A stretch of DNA of 5,402 bases from an uncultured Solobacterium sp. (GCA_937910655.1 CALEMV010000326.1:1-5402), one strand, 5' to 3'. Positions 1 through 5,402 are shown, counted from the first letter of the stretch. Notes: generated by a model from the letters alone, not told the origin. Program-made: numbers and translations.

Positions 1-15
1 GCCTAGATACTACTG

Positions 16-1380
16 TTATTTAATTAAACCAAACAAATCATTTAAGGCTTCTGCCATTGTTGGGTGTGTGAAGATCTGATTAGCGAGTGCTGTATATGGT
101 TGCTTGGCAATCATTGCAGTTACGACGATATTGATTACTTCATGTGATTCTTCACCAAATAATACAGTACCTAAAATCTGATTTGTATCTGCATCTACGA
201 TTGCCTTATAAATACCAGTTTGATTGCCAAGAATCTTAGCCTTTGGAATTGCAGTCACTGGTAATGTGGCTACCTTGATGTTATATCCAGCCTGACGAGC
301 TTCCTTCTCACTTAAACCAACTCTAGAATATGTTGGATGTAAGAACGCTGAAAATGCAATTGGCTGTCTATCATTTCTTGTATAAGCACCATTACCATCT
401 AAATAACTCTTTACAATACGATAGTCATCTAAAGAAATGTAAGTAAACTGTGGTCCACCATTTACATCACCCATCGCAAAGATATGCGGCTTATTTGTTT
501 GTAGGTGTTCATTTACATTCACAAATCCACGTTCTGAAACTTCAACACCTGCATTTTCTAAATGAAGTTCTTTTGTATTTGGAGTTCTACCTGTCGCAAC
601 AAGTAATACATCTGAAGAGATTTTACTAGCTTCTCCATTTACTTCATAAGATAGAGTAACTGTATTTTCATCTTGTTCAACCTGCTTTGTGTCCGCTCCA
701 AAGATAAATTCAACACCTAACGATTTATAGGATTCAAGTACAGCAGTTGCTACATCATCATCTTCTCTCGCAAGTAGTTTTTCTGCTTTATCGATAACTG
801 TAACCTTTGTACCAAACTTTGCATATGTAGCCGCAAATTCAAGTCCAATGAAGCCACTACCTAAAATTGTTAATGTCTTAGGGAAATCCTCTAGATTCAT
901 AAGTGTTTCACTCGTATGAATTCTCTTACCTACTTCTAGACCTTCTACAGAAGGAATAAATGGCTTAGCACCTGTATTGATATAGATACGATCTGCAGAT
1001 ATTTCCTCTACTCCATTTGCTGTCTGAATATTTACTGTATGTTCATCCTTGAATGAAGCAAGTCCATCAAGTACTTCAACATTACTATTCATCGCTACCT
1101 TATCATAGTTAGCTTTGTTGAGTTTAGCAATCAATGTTTTCTTATTGATAACTGCATTCTTATAATATTCTTCATTACTTACTTGGCTGTAGCTTCTACG
1201 ATCAGCTGCAGTTGCCAAAAACTTAGAAGGAATACAGCCAACATTGATACATGTACCTCCATACATATTAGGTGACTTCTCAACTAATATTGTTTTTTCA
1301 CCTTTATTACCTAAGTAATTTGCTAATGTTTTACCAGCCTTACCAAAACCAATAATAATATTTTCTACTTTCTTATTCAT
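16..1380 (-). CDS. rclA: RclA-like FAD/NAD(P)-dependent disulfide oxidoreductase
   Basis: Class I pyridine nucleotide-disulfide oxidoreductase of 454 aa, a cytoplasmic flavoenzyme. Visible in order: the FAD Rossmann motif GFGKAG (residues 11-16), the redox-active pair Cys44/Cys49 in GGTCINVGC, the NAD(P)-binding motif GSGFIG (174-179), an ATG motif (263-265), the second FAD motif with GD at 304-305, and a C-terminal dimerisation domain with the FTHPTMAE signature (His439, Glu444). The MYGGTCIN, QFTYISLDDYRIV and FTHP..E.LNDLF blocks match my memory of E. coli RclA better than lipoamide dehydrogenase or mercuric reductase, and the N-terminal heavy-metal domain typical of many MerA proteins is absent. 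RclA is known to protect against reactive chlorine species, to reduce Cu(II), and with its Gram-positive relatives to reduce hypothiocyanous acid; the same role here is inferred. The start is supported by AGAGAGG (1390-1396) nine bases upstream. An insertion sequence lies about 80 bp upstream of the start. Confidence 0.88.
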   Translation of the reverse strand: MNKKVENIIIGFGKAGKTLANYLGNKGEKTILVEKSPNMYGGTCINVGCIPSKFLATAADRRSYSQVSNEEYYKNAVINKKTLIAKLNKANYDKVAMNSNVEVLDGLASFKDEHTVNIQTANGVEEISADRIYINTGAKPFIPSVEGLEVGKRIHTSETLMNLEDFPKTLTILGSGFIGLEFAATYAKFGTKVTVIDKAEKLLAREDDDVATAVLESYKSLGVEFIFGADTKQVEQDENTVTLSYEVNGEASKISSDVLLVATGRTPNTKELHLENAGVEVSERGFVNVNEHLQTNKPHIFAMGDVNGGPQFTYISLDDYRIVKSYLDGNGAYTRNDRQPIAFSAFLHPTYSRVGLSEKEARQAGYNIKVATLPVTAIPKAKILGNQTGIYKAIVDADTNQILGTVLFGEESHEVINIVVTAMIAKQPYTALANQIFTHPTMAEALNDLFGLIK

Positions 1381-1403
1381 AATTAGATACCTCTCTACTA
1401 CCG

Positions 1404-1436
1404 ATTATAGACCTACTGATTAAAATTCTTTGTTAA
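1404..1436 (-). promoter_or_regulatory. Possible promoter of the rclA-like gene
   Basis: On the minus strand a perfect -10 box TATAAT lies at 1404-1409, 23 bases before the start codon. No good -35 box exists at the usual 17-base spacing. The best candidate is TTAACA at 1431-1436 with a 21-base spacer. A strong -10 with a poor or overly distant -35 is typical of activator-dependent promoters, which would suit an oxidant-induced gene, but this is inference. The insertion sequence starts only 24 bases beyond the candidate -35. Confidence 0.45.
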
Positions 1437-1459
1437 AATGCTCAAAACTTAAAAATACC

Positions 1460-1485
1460 CTCAAGTGAAAAGTTAAATTCCACTT
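1460..1485 (+). repeat. Left terminal inverted repeat of the IS30-family element
   Basis: These 26 bases are the exact reverse complement of 3138-3163. The similarity continues imperfectly inward for about ten more bases (matches interrupted at 1486, 1490, 1492 and 1495). Terminal repeats of this kind are the transposase binding and cleavage sites. Confidence 0.95.
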
Positions 1486-1560
1486 CTAAGGTATGAAAGT
1501 TGAATTTAGTTATTCACCAAACTCTAGTTGAATTTACTCTTACACTTCTAGTTCAATATA
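1471..1560 (+). repeat. Iterated AGTTGAATTTA-type subterminal repeats
   Basis: Four related short units follow each other: AGTTAAATTC at 1471-1480 (within the terminal repeat), AGTTGAATTTA at 1498-1508, the same 11 bases at 1526-1536, and the weaker AGTTCAATATA at 1550-1560. Start-to-start distances are 27, 28 and 24 bases. The last copy overlaps the presumed transposase -10 box. They could be accessory transposase-binding sites that also repress transposase transcription; nothing beyond the repetition itself is seen directly. Confidence 0.55.
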
Positions 1561-1562
1561 AT
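1533..1562 (+). promoter_or_regulatory. Probable transposase promoter
   Basis: A perfect -10 box TATAAT lies at 1557-1562, 34 bases before the transposase start codon. The -35 region is weak: TTTACT at 1533-1538 with an 18-base spacer is the best match. A poor -35 fits the low expression usual for transposases. The promoter lies inside the run of subterminal repeats, so transposase binding there could cause autorepression (inference). Confidence 0.5.
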
Positions 1563-1596
1563 TGCCTATCCTTCGTGTTTTTAGGAGGAAAACATT

Positions 1597-2871
1597 ATGT
1601 TAACGAAGAATTCACACATGTCTTATTCAGATAGACAGATCATCGAAACTGCTATCGAAAATGGTTCTACTAAACAAGCTATCGCTACTACCCTTGGTAA
1701 AGACAAGTCAACCATAGGAAAAGAAATCAAACTACATCGCTTCCTTGCATACAAATGTAATCTGCCTCTAGAGTGTGCTAACTATAAACGTTGTAAACAT
1801 GAACGATATTGTACTCTAGATTGTAGTGATTATGTCCCTTTCAAATGTACTCGCAGGGACAAGTCACCAGGAGCTTGTAATGGATGTGGAAACTATCGCT
1901 CTTGTCGTTATGACAAATATCGATACTCTGCATTTGATGCACAGCACGACTATCAGATGACACTTACATCTTCACGAAAAGGTATCAATGCGACAGTAAA
2001 TGATATCAAGCAGCTTGGTGAGCTCTTATTACCATTACTCAAGAAAGGTCAGTCTATCTACTCTATTCTTCAAAGTCACAAAGAAATCAAACTATCAGAA
2101 AAGACAATATACAACTATATCGAAAATGGTGTCTTCCAAGATGTGGGCGTATCAATCAGCACAATCGATTTGAAACGTGTCGTAAGACGAAAGATGTCCA
2201 AACAAAAGCGCAATACATATAAGCCACGCAAAGACAATCGATACCTGATAGGAAGAAAGTACTCCGACTTCTTGATATATATGGAAAAGAATTCCGATGC
2301 CAAGGTCGTAGAGATGGATACGGTATACAACGACATATCCAATGGTCCTTTCCTACAGACCTTCAAATTCAGAGAGTATGACCTCTTGATATGTATCTAT
2401 CAAACAGTAAAGGACTCCTTACATATGTTGGATGGAATCCTATTATTGGAAAAGATACTAGGAAAAGAAATGTTTGAAAAAGAAGTTGAGGTCATATTAA
2501 CAGACAGAGGAAGTGAATTCATTCTAGCTGAAGAAGCTGAGATACGTGAAGATGGAATGCGTAGGACACGTATGTTCTACTGTGATTCGATGGCCTCTTG
2601 GCAGAAAGGAAGTCTAGAGAACGTGCATTTATTGGTAAGAGAGATATGTCCAAAGGGATGCGATCTCCATGCATTGGGACTTACATCACAAGAAAAGGCA
2701 AATCTTATCAGTACCAATATCAACTCATATCCAAAAGAAAAGCTGCACGGAAGATCATCCATACAGCTGCTCCATTTCTACAACGAAGAAATGGCTAAGA
2801 GACTTCATGATTTTGGAATTACCGAAATCGCTGCAGACGAAGTAATTCTAAAACCATATCTTCTAAAGTAA
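1597..2871 (+). CDS. IS30-family transposase
   Basis: DDE transposase of 424 aa that would cut and join the element's ends. Residues about 9-47 form the family's N-terminal helix-turn-helix (SYSDRQIIETAIENG, then GKDKSTIGKEIK). Residues 54-103 hold nine cysteines (54, 60, 66, 72, 76, 84, 94, 97, 103), a possible zinc-binding segment missing from the short classical members. A second helical DNA-binding region follows (about 130-180, ending SEKTIYNYIENG). The catalytic core has Asp241 in EMDTVYN, Asp303 in LTDRGSEF and, by alignment with the usual NEN..G block, Glu341 in GSLENVHLLVREICPKG. The basic stretch at 193-220 is typical of the linker. AGGAGG at 1583-1588 sits eight bases before the ATG. 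The frame is intact, so the enzyme may be active. It reads opposite to the neighbouring genes. Confidence 0.93.
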   Translation: MLTKNSHMSYSDRQIIETAIENGSTKQAIATTLGKDKSTIGKEIKLHRFLAYKCNLPLECANYKRCKHERYCTLDCSDYVPFKCTRRDKSPGACNGCGNYRSCRYDKYRYSAFDAQHDYQMTLTSSRKGINATVNDIKQLGELLLPLLKKGQSIYSILQSHKEIKLSEKTIYNYIENGVFQDVGVSISTIDLKRVVRRKMSKQKRNTYKPRKDNRYLIGRKYSDFLIYMEKNSDAKVVEMDTVYNDISNGPFLQTFKFREYDLLICIYQTVKDSLHMLDGILLLEKILGKEMFEKEVEVILTDRGSEFILAEEAEIREDGMRRTRMFYCDSMASWQKGSLENVHLLVREICPKGCDLHALGLTSQEKANLISTNINSYPKEKLHGRSSIQLLHFYNEEMAKRLHDFGITEIAADEVILKPYLLK

Positions 2872-3137
2872 GAAGATAACTCAAAAGTTTCAAAATCAAT
2901 CACACACGAAGGGTCGGTATTTAACTTTCATCAGAGAACGAAGTAGAATCAACTCTTACAAATTTTTTGAACAGTAGATTCTGCCTACCTTTCATGCGCT
3001 CATTTTTCTGTAACTTCATCTTCATTCTAACTAAAATATAATCATTTTCAACTTAAAAATAATACCATCTTAGGTTATTGACCCTTGATAGTACTATTTC
3101 TGAATAACTTACTTCCACTTTATTTTTTATTCTTTAA
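2872..3137. other. Non-coding 3' segment of the insertion sequence
   Basis: This 266-bp stretch between the transposase stop and the right terminal repeat contains no convincing gene on either strand. It holds ACACGAAGG (2904-2912), the reverse complement of 1570-1578; ATTTAACTTTCAT (2919-2931), which mirrors ATGAAAGTTGAAT at 1493-1505 with one mismatch; an 18-base direct match of 2943-2960 to 1527-1544 (15 of 18 identical); and a 10-bp palindrome ATAGTACTAT (3088-3097) set inside GTTATT/AATAAC arms (3074-3079 and 3103-3108). Most IS30 elements have far shorter tails. Its function is unknown; extra transposase sites or a structured RNA are both possible. Confidence 0.6.
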
Positions 3138-3155
3138 AAGTGGAATTTAACTTTT
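3113..3155 (+). terminator. Possible hairpin terminator running into the right IS end
   Basis: TTCCACTTT (3113-3121) pairs perfectly with AAAGTGGAA (3137-3145) across a 15-base AT-rich loop, and TTTAACTTTT follows. The second arm overlaps the first eight bases of the right terminal repeat, so the structure uses the transposase site itself. It could end the transposase message or block readthrough. The stem is short and the loop large, so strength is uncertain. Confidence 0.35.
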
Positions 3156-3163
3156 CACTTGAG
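3138..3163 (-). repeat. Right terminal inverted repeat of the IS30-family element
   Basis: Exact 26-bp reverse complement of 1460-1485. It ends CTTGAG and is followed by CAGAGATTATAAACTC in the host sequence. An additional copy of its inner motif lies in inverted orientation at 3113-3121. Confidence 0.95.
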
Positions 3164-3180
3164 CAGAGATTATAAACTCA

Positions 3181-3212
3181 ATAAAAAAATAAAAAAGTCT
3201 TTCGACTTTTTT
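3181..3212 (-). terminator. Terminator of the DUF554 gene, probably bidirectional
   Basis: AAAAAAGTC (3191-3199) and GACTTTTTT (3204-3212) form a 9-bp stem with a four-base loop. Read on the minus strand it is followed by ATTTTTTTATT. Two bases of the DUF554 stop codon (3211-3213) are part of the stem, so the coding sequence ends inside the hairpin. Runs of A and T on both sides would let it also stop plus-strand transcription leaving the insertion sequence. Confidence 0.8.
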
Positions 3213-3927
3213 AAAATACCATACCCCATATCACAGCGATGATAACTGCCGGTAACACATTAGCCACTCGCATCTTTCGATCAAATACCATATTGACTCC
3301 AACACAGAATATCAAGATGGATCCAACACACGAAAGATTCTCTAATGCGACTGCTGGCACAACTGTATTTAACATCATCGCAAGTACGGTAATACTACCT
3401 TGAAAGATTGCGACTGGAATTGCTGAGAACATACATCCCTTACCAAGTGAAGCGCTCATCACACTCACTAAGATAAAGTCAATTACACCCTTAGCGGCTA
3501 GTACTGTGATATCACCACTAACACCATCTTTGATTGCGCCAATGACAGCCATCGCACCAATACATACAACACAACTCGTATTCACAAAGGCTATAATAAA
3601 CTTTGTATCATTACCATTATTACTTTTCTTTTTAACATAATTTGCGAATTGGTTAATTTTTCCATCTAAATCAAAATACTCACCTACAATAGCACCAATT
3701 GCCAAACAGCAGATAACCATCATGATATTACGTGGAATTAATCTACCGTTTTCAATTATTAACATCTGTTCCATCGCACCCGCAATACCAATAAAGATAA
3801 CTGCTATCCCTGTTATTAAAAACAGTGTTTCTTGCATCTTCTCTTTCATTTTAGAACTAAAAGAGCAGCCAAATGTACCAGCTAACACAATTAAAATGAT
3901 ATTAATGATTGTTCCGAGTCCTCGCAT
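3211..3927 (-). CDS. DUF554 family membrane protein (YdfK/YqgA-like)
   Basis: Integral membrane protein of 238 aa, the usual full length for DUF554. About seven hydrophobic segments can be seen, near residues 3-22, 35-55, 68-84, 108-132, 140-163, 166-191 and 198-237 (the last may be two). Family-typical features are the N-terminal GLGTIINIILIVLAGTFG, the glycine-rich GAIVGEYFDLDGKI after the third segment, the CIGAMAVIGAIKDG block (122-135), the GKGCMFSAIPVAIFQG block (162-177), and the C-terminal VANVLPAVIIAVI. The function of the family is not established; a transporter is often guessed, without proof. GAGGG (3933-3937) lies five bases before the ATG. It has its own promoter at 3963-3991 but no terminator separates it from the acetyltransferase gene upstream, so some co-transcription is likely. 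Confidence 0.88.
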   Translation of the reverse strand: MRGLGTIINIILIVLAGTFGCSFSSKMKEKMQETLFLITGIAVIFIGIAGAMEQMLIIENGRLIPRNIMMVICCLAIGAIVGEYFDLDGKINQFANYVKKKSNNGNDTKFIIAFVNTSCVVCIGAMAVIGAIKDGVSGDITVLAAKGVIDFILVSVMSASLGKGCMFSAIPVAIFQGSITVLAMMLNTVVPAVALENLSCVGSILIFCVGVNMVFDRKMRVANVLPAVIIAVIWGMVF

Positions 3928-3962
3928 ATTTTCCCTCTTCGATTTAAAAACTCACCAGTACT

Positions 3963-3991
3963 ATTCTAGGCTTATAAATATACGCTGTAAA
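3963..3991 (-). promoter_or_regulatory. Probable promoter of the DUF554 gene
   Basis: On the minus strand TTTACA (3986-3991) and TAGAAT (3963-3968) are separated by exactly 17 bases. Each hexamer has one departure from the sigma-A consensus. The site lies in the gap between the acetyltransferase stop codon and the DUF554 start. Confidence 0.55.
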
Positions 3992-4017
3992 TATCAAAAC
4001 AATAAAACCACAATTAT

Positions 4018-4587
4018 CTAGTCAGTATCTTCTATCATCTTCTTACAATATGCTTTCATTCCATCTTTCAAGATATAATGGCCAAGACCAGTTTCATCCA
4101 CATCTTCCATCGGTTCCATCCCATATCCACCAGTAACTGTCTTTACACCTGCCGGTGTCACTGCCTCCGCATAGGCAACCGATACATGATACCCCTCTTC
4201 TTCCTGTTCTACTAACCAGGAAGCGATTGCTTTTCCGATTTCTTTCATACAACCACTACCTTGGTATTCTTCTTTAATATTGGCAGTATAGATATATAAG
4301 ATATTGTTACCCTTCTTCATACCTATATTCTTTAAAACTGTAAAATCACCAGTCTCATAATATTTTTGGAAATTATCTTCATCCACAAAAATTAATGTTT
4401 GATAACCGATTAGCTTTTCTTCATCATCCACCGCAAAAAATAATCCATCCTTTGAGTTTTCATACAATCTACGCAAATATGATGTCGGTAAATAACTTTC
4501 ATCATCCAATGGCCACACTTCATGATCCAAACGAATCATCTGTGAAAACAAGTCCTCATTGATTTCTTCATTCTTTATGATTTTCAT
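4018..4587 (-). CDS. GNAT family N-acetyltransferase
   Basis: Cytoplasmic protein of 189 aa from the ATG at 4585-4587. This start is preferred over a GTG nine bases upstream (4594-4596) because GAGGTG (4595-4600) is well placed as its ribosome site, with six bases between, and overlaps that GTG. The core resembles acetyl-CoA-dependent GNAT enzymes: a beta strand GLFFAVDDEEKLIGYQTLIF (residues 48-67), then ILYIYTANIKEEYQGSGCMKEIGKAI (96-121), where QGSGCM at 109-114 fits the Q/R-x-x-G-x-G/A acetyl-CoA loop and is followed by the expected helix. The later VAYAEAVTPAGVKTVTGGYGMEPM segment fits the usual C-terminal strands. The substrate cannot be read from the sequence. No signal peptide or membrane segment is seen. 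The gene stands behind its own promoter, downstream of the tRNA terminator. Confidence 0.75.
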   Translation of the reverse strand: MKIIKNEEINEDLFSQMIRLDHEVWPLDDESYLPTSYLRRLYENSKDGLFFAVDDEEKLIGYQTLIFVDEDNFQKYYETGDFTVLKNIGMKKGNNILYIYTANIKEEYQGSGCMKEIGKAIASWLVEQEEEGYHVSVAYAEAVTPAGVKTVTGGYGMEPMEDVDETGLGHYILKDGMKAYCKKMIEDTD

Positions 4588-4607
4588 GTATATCACCTCA
4601 TGTGTAC

Positions 4608-4636
4608 ATTGTATAAGATAAACAATATTACTTCAA
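4608..4636 (-). promoter_or_regulatory. Probable promoter of the GNAT gene
   Basis: On the minus strand TTGAAG (4631-4636) and TACAAT (4608-4613) are separated by exactly 17 bases. The -10 ends 20 bases before the chosen start codon, which leaves a short leader containing GAGGTG. Confidence 0.6.
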
Positions 4637-4653
4637 ACAACCGCTATTCACAC

Positions 4654-4680
4654 AAAATAAAAGACCCGATAATCGGGTCA
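4654..4680 (-). terminator. Rho-independent terminator behind tRNA-Leu
   Basis: Read on the minus strand, TGACCCGATTATCGGGTC forms a GC-rich stem (GACCCG with CGGGTC plus inner A-T pairs) around a tight loop, followed by TTTTATTTT (4654-4662). It begins about ten bases after the tRNA 3' end and separates the tRNA from the acetyltransferase gene. Confidence 0.9.
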
Positions 4681-4689
4681 ACTATTAAG

Positions 4690-4771
4690 TGCGGATAACA
4701 GGATTCGAACCTGCACGAGTCGCCTCACTGACACCTGAAATCAGCGTGTCTACCAGTTTCACCATATCCGC
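4690..4771 (-). tRNA. tRNA-Leu (anticodon CAG)
   Basis: An 82-nt class II tRNA that reads CUG codons. The acceptor arms GCGGATA and TATCCGC pair fully, with discriminator A. The D arm has GTG/CAC around AAACTGGTAGA. The anticodon stem CTGAT/GTCAG encloses the loop TTCAGGT, giving anticodon CAG. A long variable arm (GAG-GCGA-CTC) confirms the leucine/serine class, and the T arm is GCAGG TTCGAAT CCTGT with one G-U pair. CCA is not encoded, so it must be added after transcription. Layout and anticodon loop match bacterial tRNA-Leu(CAG). It starts 25 bases after the stop of the ATPase gene and may be transcribed from its own promoter or by readthrough. Confidence 0.95.
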
Positions 4772-4783
4772 ATCGCAATAGTA

Positions 4784-4789
4784 ATTATA
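4784..4789 (-). promoter_or_regulatory. Possible -10 box of the tRNA-Leu promoter
   Basis: A perfect TATAAT on the minus strand lies 12 bases before the mature tRNA 5' end, between the ATPase stop codon and the tRNA. No convincing -35 hexamer is seen at 16-18 bases (GTGCAA at 4807-4812 is the 17-base candidate), so transcription from upstream remains possible. Confidence 0.4.
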
Positions 4790-4796
4790 CACAAGC

Positions 4797-5402
4797 TCAC
4801 TTTAAATTGCACGAATTTATTTTGAACGCTTTATCCGTAAAAAAGCCTAATAAAGATACTATTGCAACGCCTATCACAGTTGTCAAAAGCGTAACTGGAA
4901 GTAACTCTAAACTAAATGAAATTCCTAAGATACCCTGCGTGAAATAATAGGTAATCACGAAAAGGAAACTCATGATGAGTACAATCATTAAACGATACTT
5001 TGTGGTCGGTTGATAGATACGGTACAAAGTATAAAGATAGATCACACCTGTCACAAAGACTAAGATTGCATTTGCATTTTGTAAAGATAAGTCCATTGTT
5101 GTACGATAGAACTTTGTAAAGACTACAACTAGCACAACTGTAATTGCGGATGGGAGCGCTCGTAAAAACGCATCTACCAAAAACCTACCCCTCAACTTCT
5201 CAAAGCTAGGCTCTAGTTGTAGAAATACTGTTGGAATTCCCACACAGATTGCACTAATCATTGTTAAGTGCACTGGTACAAATGGATATACAGTTTGAAA
5301 TAGTGCAACATAAATCGTTAAGAAGAATGAGAATAACGTTTTAACCAGATACATCGACGATGCTCTAGAGATATTATTGATTACCCTTCTTCCTTCACAG
5401 AC
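4797..5402 (-). CDS. P-type cation-transporting ATPase, C-terminal part (partial)
   Basis: The frame is open to the window edge, so the 5' part is missing; 201 residues are visible. A Met at residue 17 (5352-5354) is internal, not a start, because the upstream codons read VCEGRRVINNISRASS and no ribosome site precedes it. EGRRVINNIsRa is the conserved hinge after the phosphorylation and nucleotide domains of P-type ATPases. Next come fifth-segment-like residues SMYLVKTLFSFFLTIYV and the block YPFVPVHLTMISAICVGIPTVFLQLEPS (39-66), typical of membrane segment 6 in CtpE-like HAD-IC ATPases. Further segments lie near 80-97, 110-130, 137-155 and 165-188, giving the six expected C-terminal helices. 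The ion is unknown; CtpE has been linked to calcium, and segment 6 here lacks the acidic residue of classical calcium pumps. The catalytic DKTG is outside the window. Confidence 0.85.
   Translation of the reverse strand, partial: VCEGRRVINNISRASSMYLVKTLFSFFLTIYVALFQTVYPFVPVHLTMISAICVGIPTVFLQLEPSFEKLRGRFLVDAFLRALPSAITVVLVVVFTKFYRTTMDLSLQNANAILVFVTGVIYLYTLYRIYQPTTKYRLMIVLIMSFLFVITYYFTQGILGISFSLELLPVTLLTTVIGVAIVSLLGFFTDKAFKINSCNLK

Larger units (their letters stand above)
1460..3163 (+). mobile_element. Complete IS30-family insertion sequence, 1704 bp
   Basis: The element is bounded by a perfect 26-bp terminal inverted repeat (1460-1485 and 3138-3163) and contains one intact IS30-family transposase gene (1597-2871). 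Its outer tips read CTCAAG and CTTGAG. At 1704 bp it is long for the family, whose classic members are nearer 1.0-1.25 kb; the extra length is in the transposase and in non-coding ends. Identical ends and an open transposase frame suggest a recent or still mobile copy. No direct repeat flanks it: the left outer bases are TACC and the right outer bases CAGA, although family members usually make short duplications. It is inserted between the upstream region of the rclA-like gene and the 3' end of the DUF554 gene, on the strand opposite to all surrounding genes. Confidence 0.93.

Noticed and set aside
1381..1459. Riboswitch or T-box leader before the rclA-like gene
   Set aside because: The leader after the presumed -10 is only about 20 bases and contains no specific structure or T-box motif.
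1440..1470. Outward promoter from the left IS end driving the rclA-like gene
   Set aside because: TTGAGG reads outward at the left tip, but no acceptable -10 lies 16-18 bases further on (GCATTT at 17).
1498..1560. Possible small CRISPR-like array
   Set aside because: The units are only about 11 bp, degenerate and separated by about 15 bp, inside an insertion sequence end. No cas genes are present.
2115..2366. Minus-strand reading frame of 83 codons inside the transposase gene
   Set aside because: It is antisense to a well-supported transposase, resembles no known family and has no clear ribosome site. The same applies to the frames at 2577-2762 (minus) and 2598-2798 (plus).
1447..3061. ACTTAAAAATA at both 1447-1457 and 3051-3061 as a target duplication
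   Set aside because: The second copy is inside the element, not next to its right end, so it cannot be a target duplication. Chance similarity in AT-rich DNA is likely.
3078..3106. Outward plus-strand promoter (TTGACC, 17 bases, TGAATA) near the right end
   Set aside because: The -10 is poor, and it would read against the DUF554 gene into a strong terminator at 3191-3212.
3722..4021. Plus-strand reading frame of 99 codons opposite the DUF554 start region
   Set aside because: Its hydrophobic composition mirrors the DUF554 membrane segments on the other strand, and it runs through the DUF554 promoter. No family resemblance.

Overview
The window looks like chromosomal DNA from a low-GC Gram-positive bacterium (Bacillota). 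The signs are an AT-rich sequence, AGGAGG-type ribosome sites, T-tailed hairpin terminators and a tRNA without encoded CCA. The style of the proteins suggests the Erysipelotrichia, but that placement is an impression and was not tested. Genes end in TAA, TAG and TGA, so the standard bacterial code fits.

Apart from one insertion, everything reads on the minus strand. From the right edge leftwards there is: (1) the C-terminal membrane part of a P-type cation ATPase cut off by the window edge (4797-5402); (2) tRNA-Leu(CAG) with its own terminator (4690-4771, 4654-4680); (3) a GNAT acetyltransferase with a good promoter (4018-4587); (4) a DUF554 membrane protein with its own promoter and a terminator that overlaps its stop codon (3211-3927); (5) the mobile element; (6) an RclA-like flavin disulfide oxidoreductase (16-1380).

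The mobile element (1460-3163, 1704 bp) is a complete IS30-family insertion sequence. It has perfect 26-bp terminal inverted repeats, an intact 424-aa transposase on the plus strand, and unusually long non-coding ends (111 bp between left repeat and gene, 266 bp between gene and right repeat) that carry short repeats and a hairpin. It sits about 80 bp upstream of the rclA-like start codon. The presumed -10 box of that gene is kept, but any control site further upstream would have been separated from it. No target duplication is visible.

The host genes do not form an obvious pathway. The RclA-like enzyme is the one with a clear physiological theme (defence against HOCl/HOSCN-type oxidants); the others look like ordinary chromosomal genes. 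No CRISPR array, phage gene or recognisable new defence system is present. The least ordinary material is the architecture of the insertion sequence and its position relative to the oxidant-defence gene.
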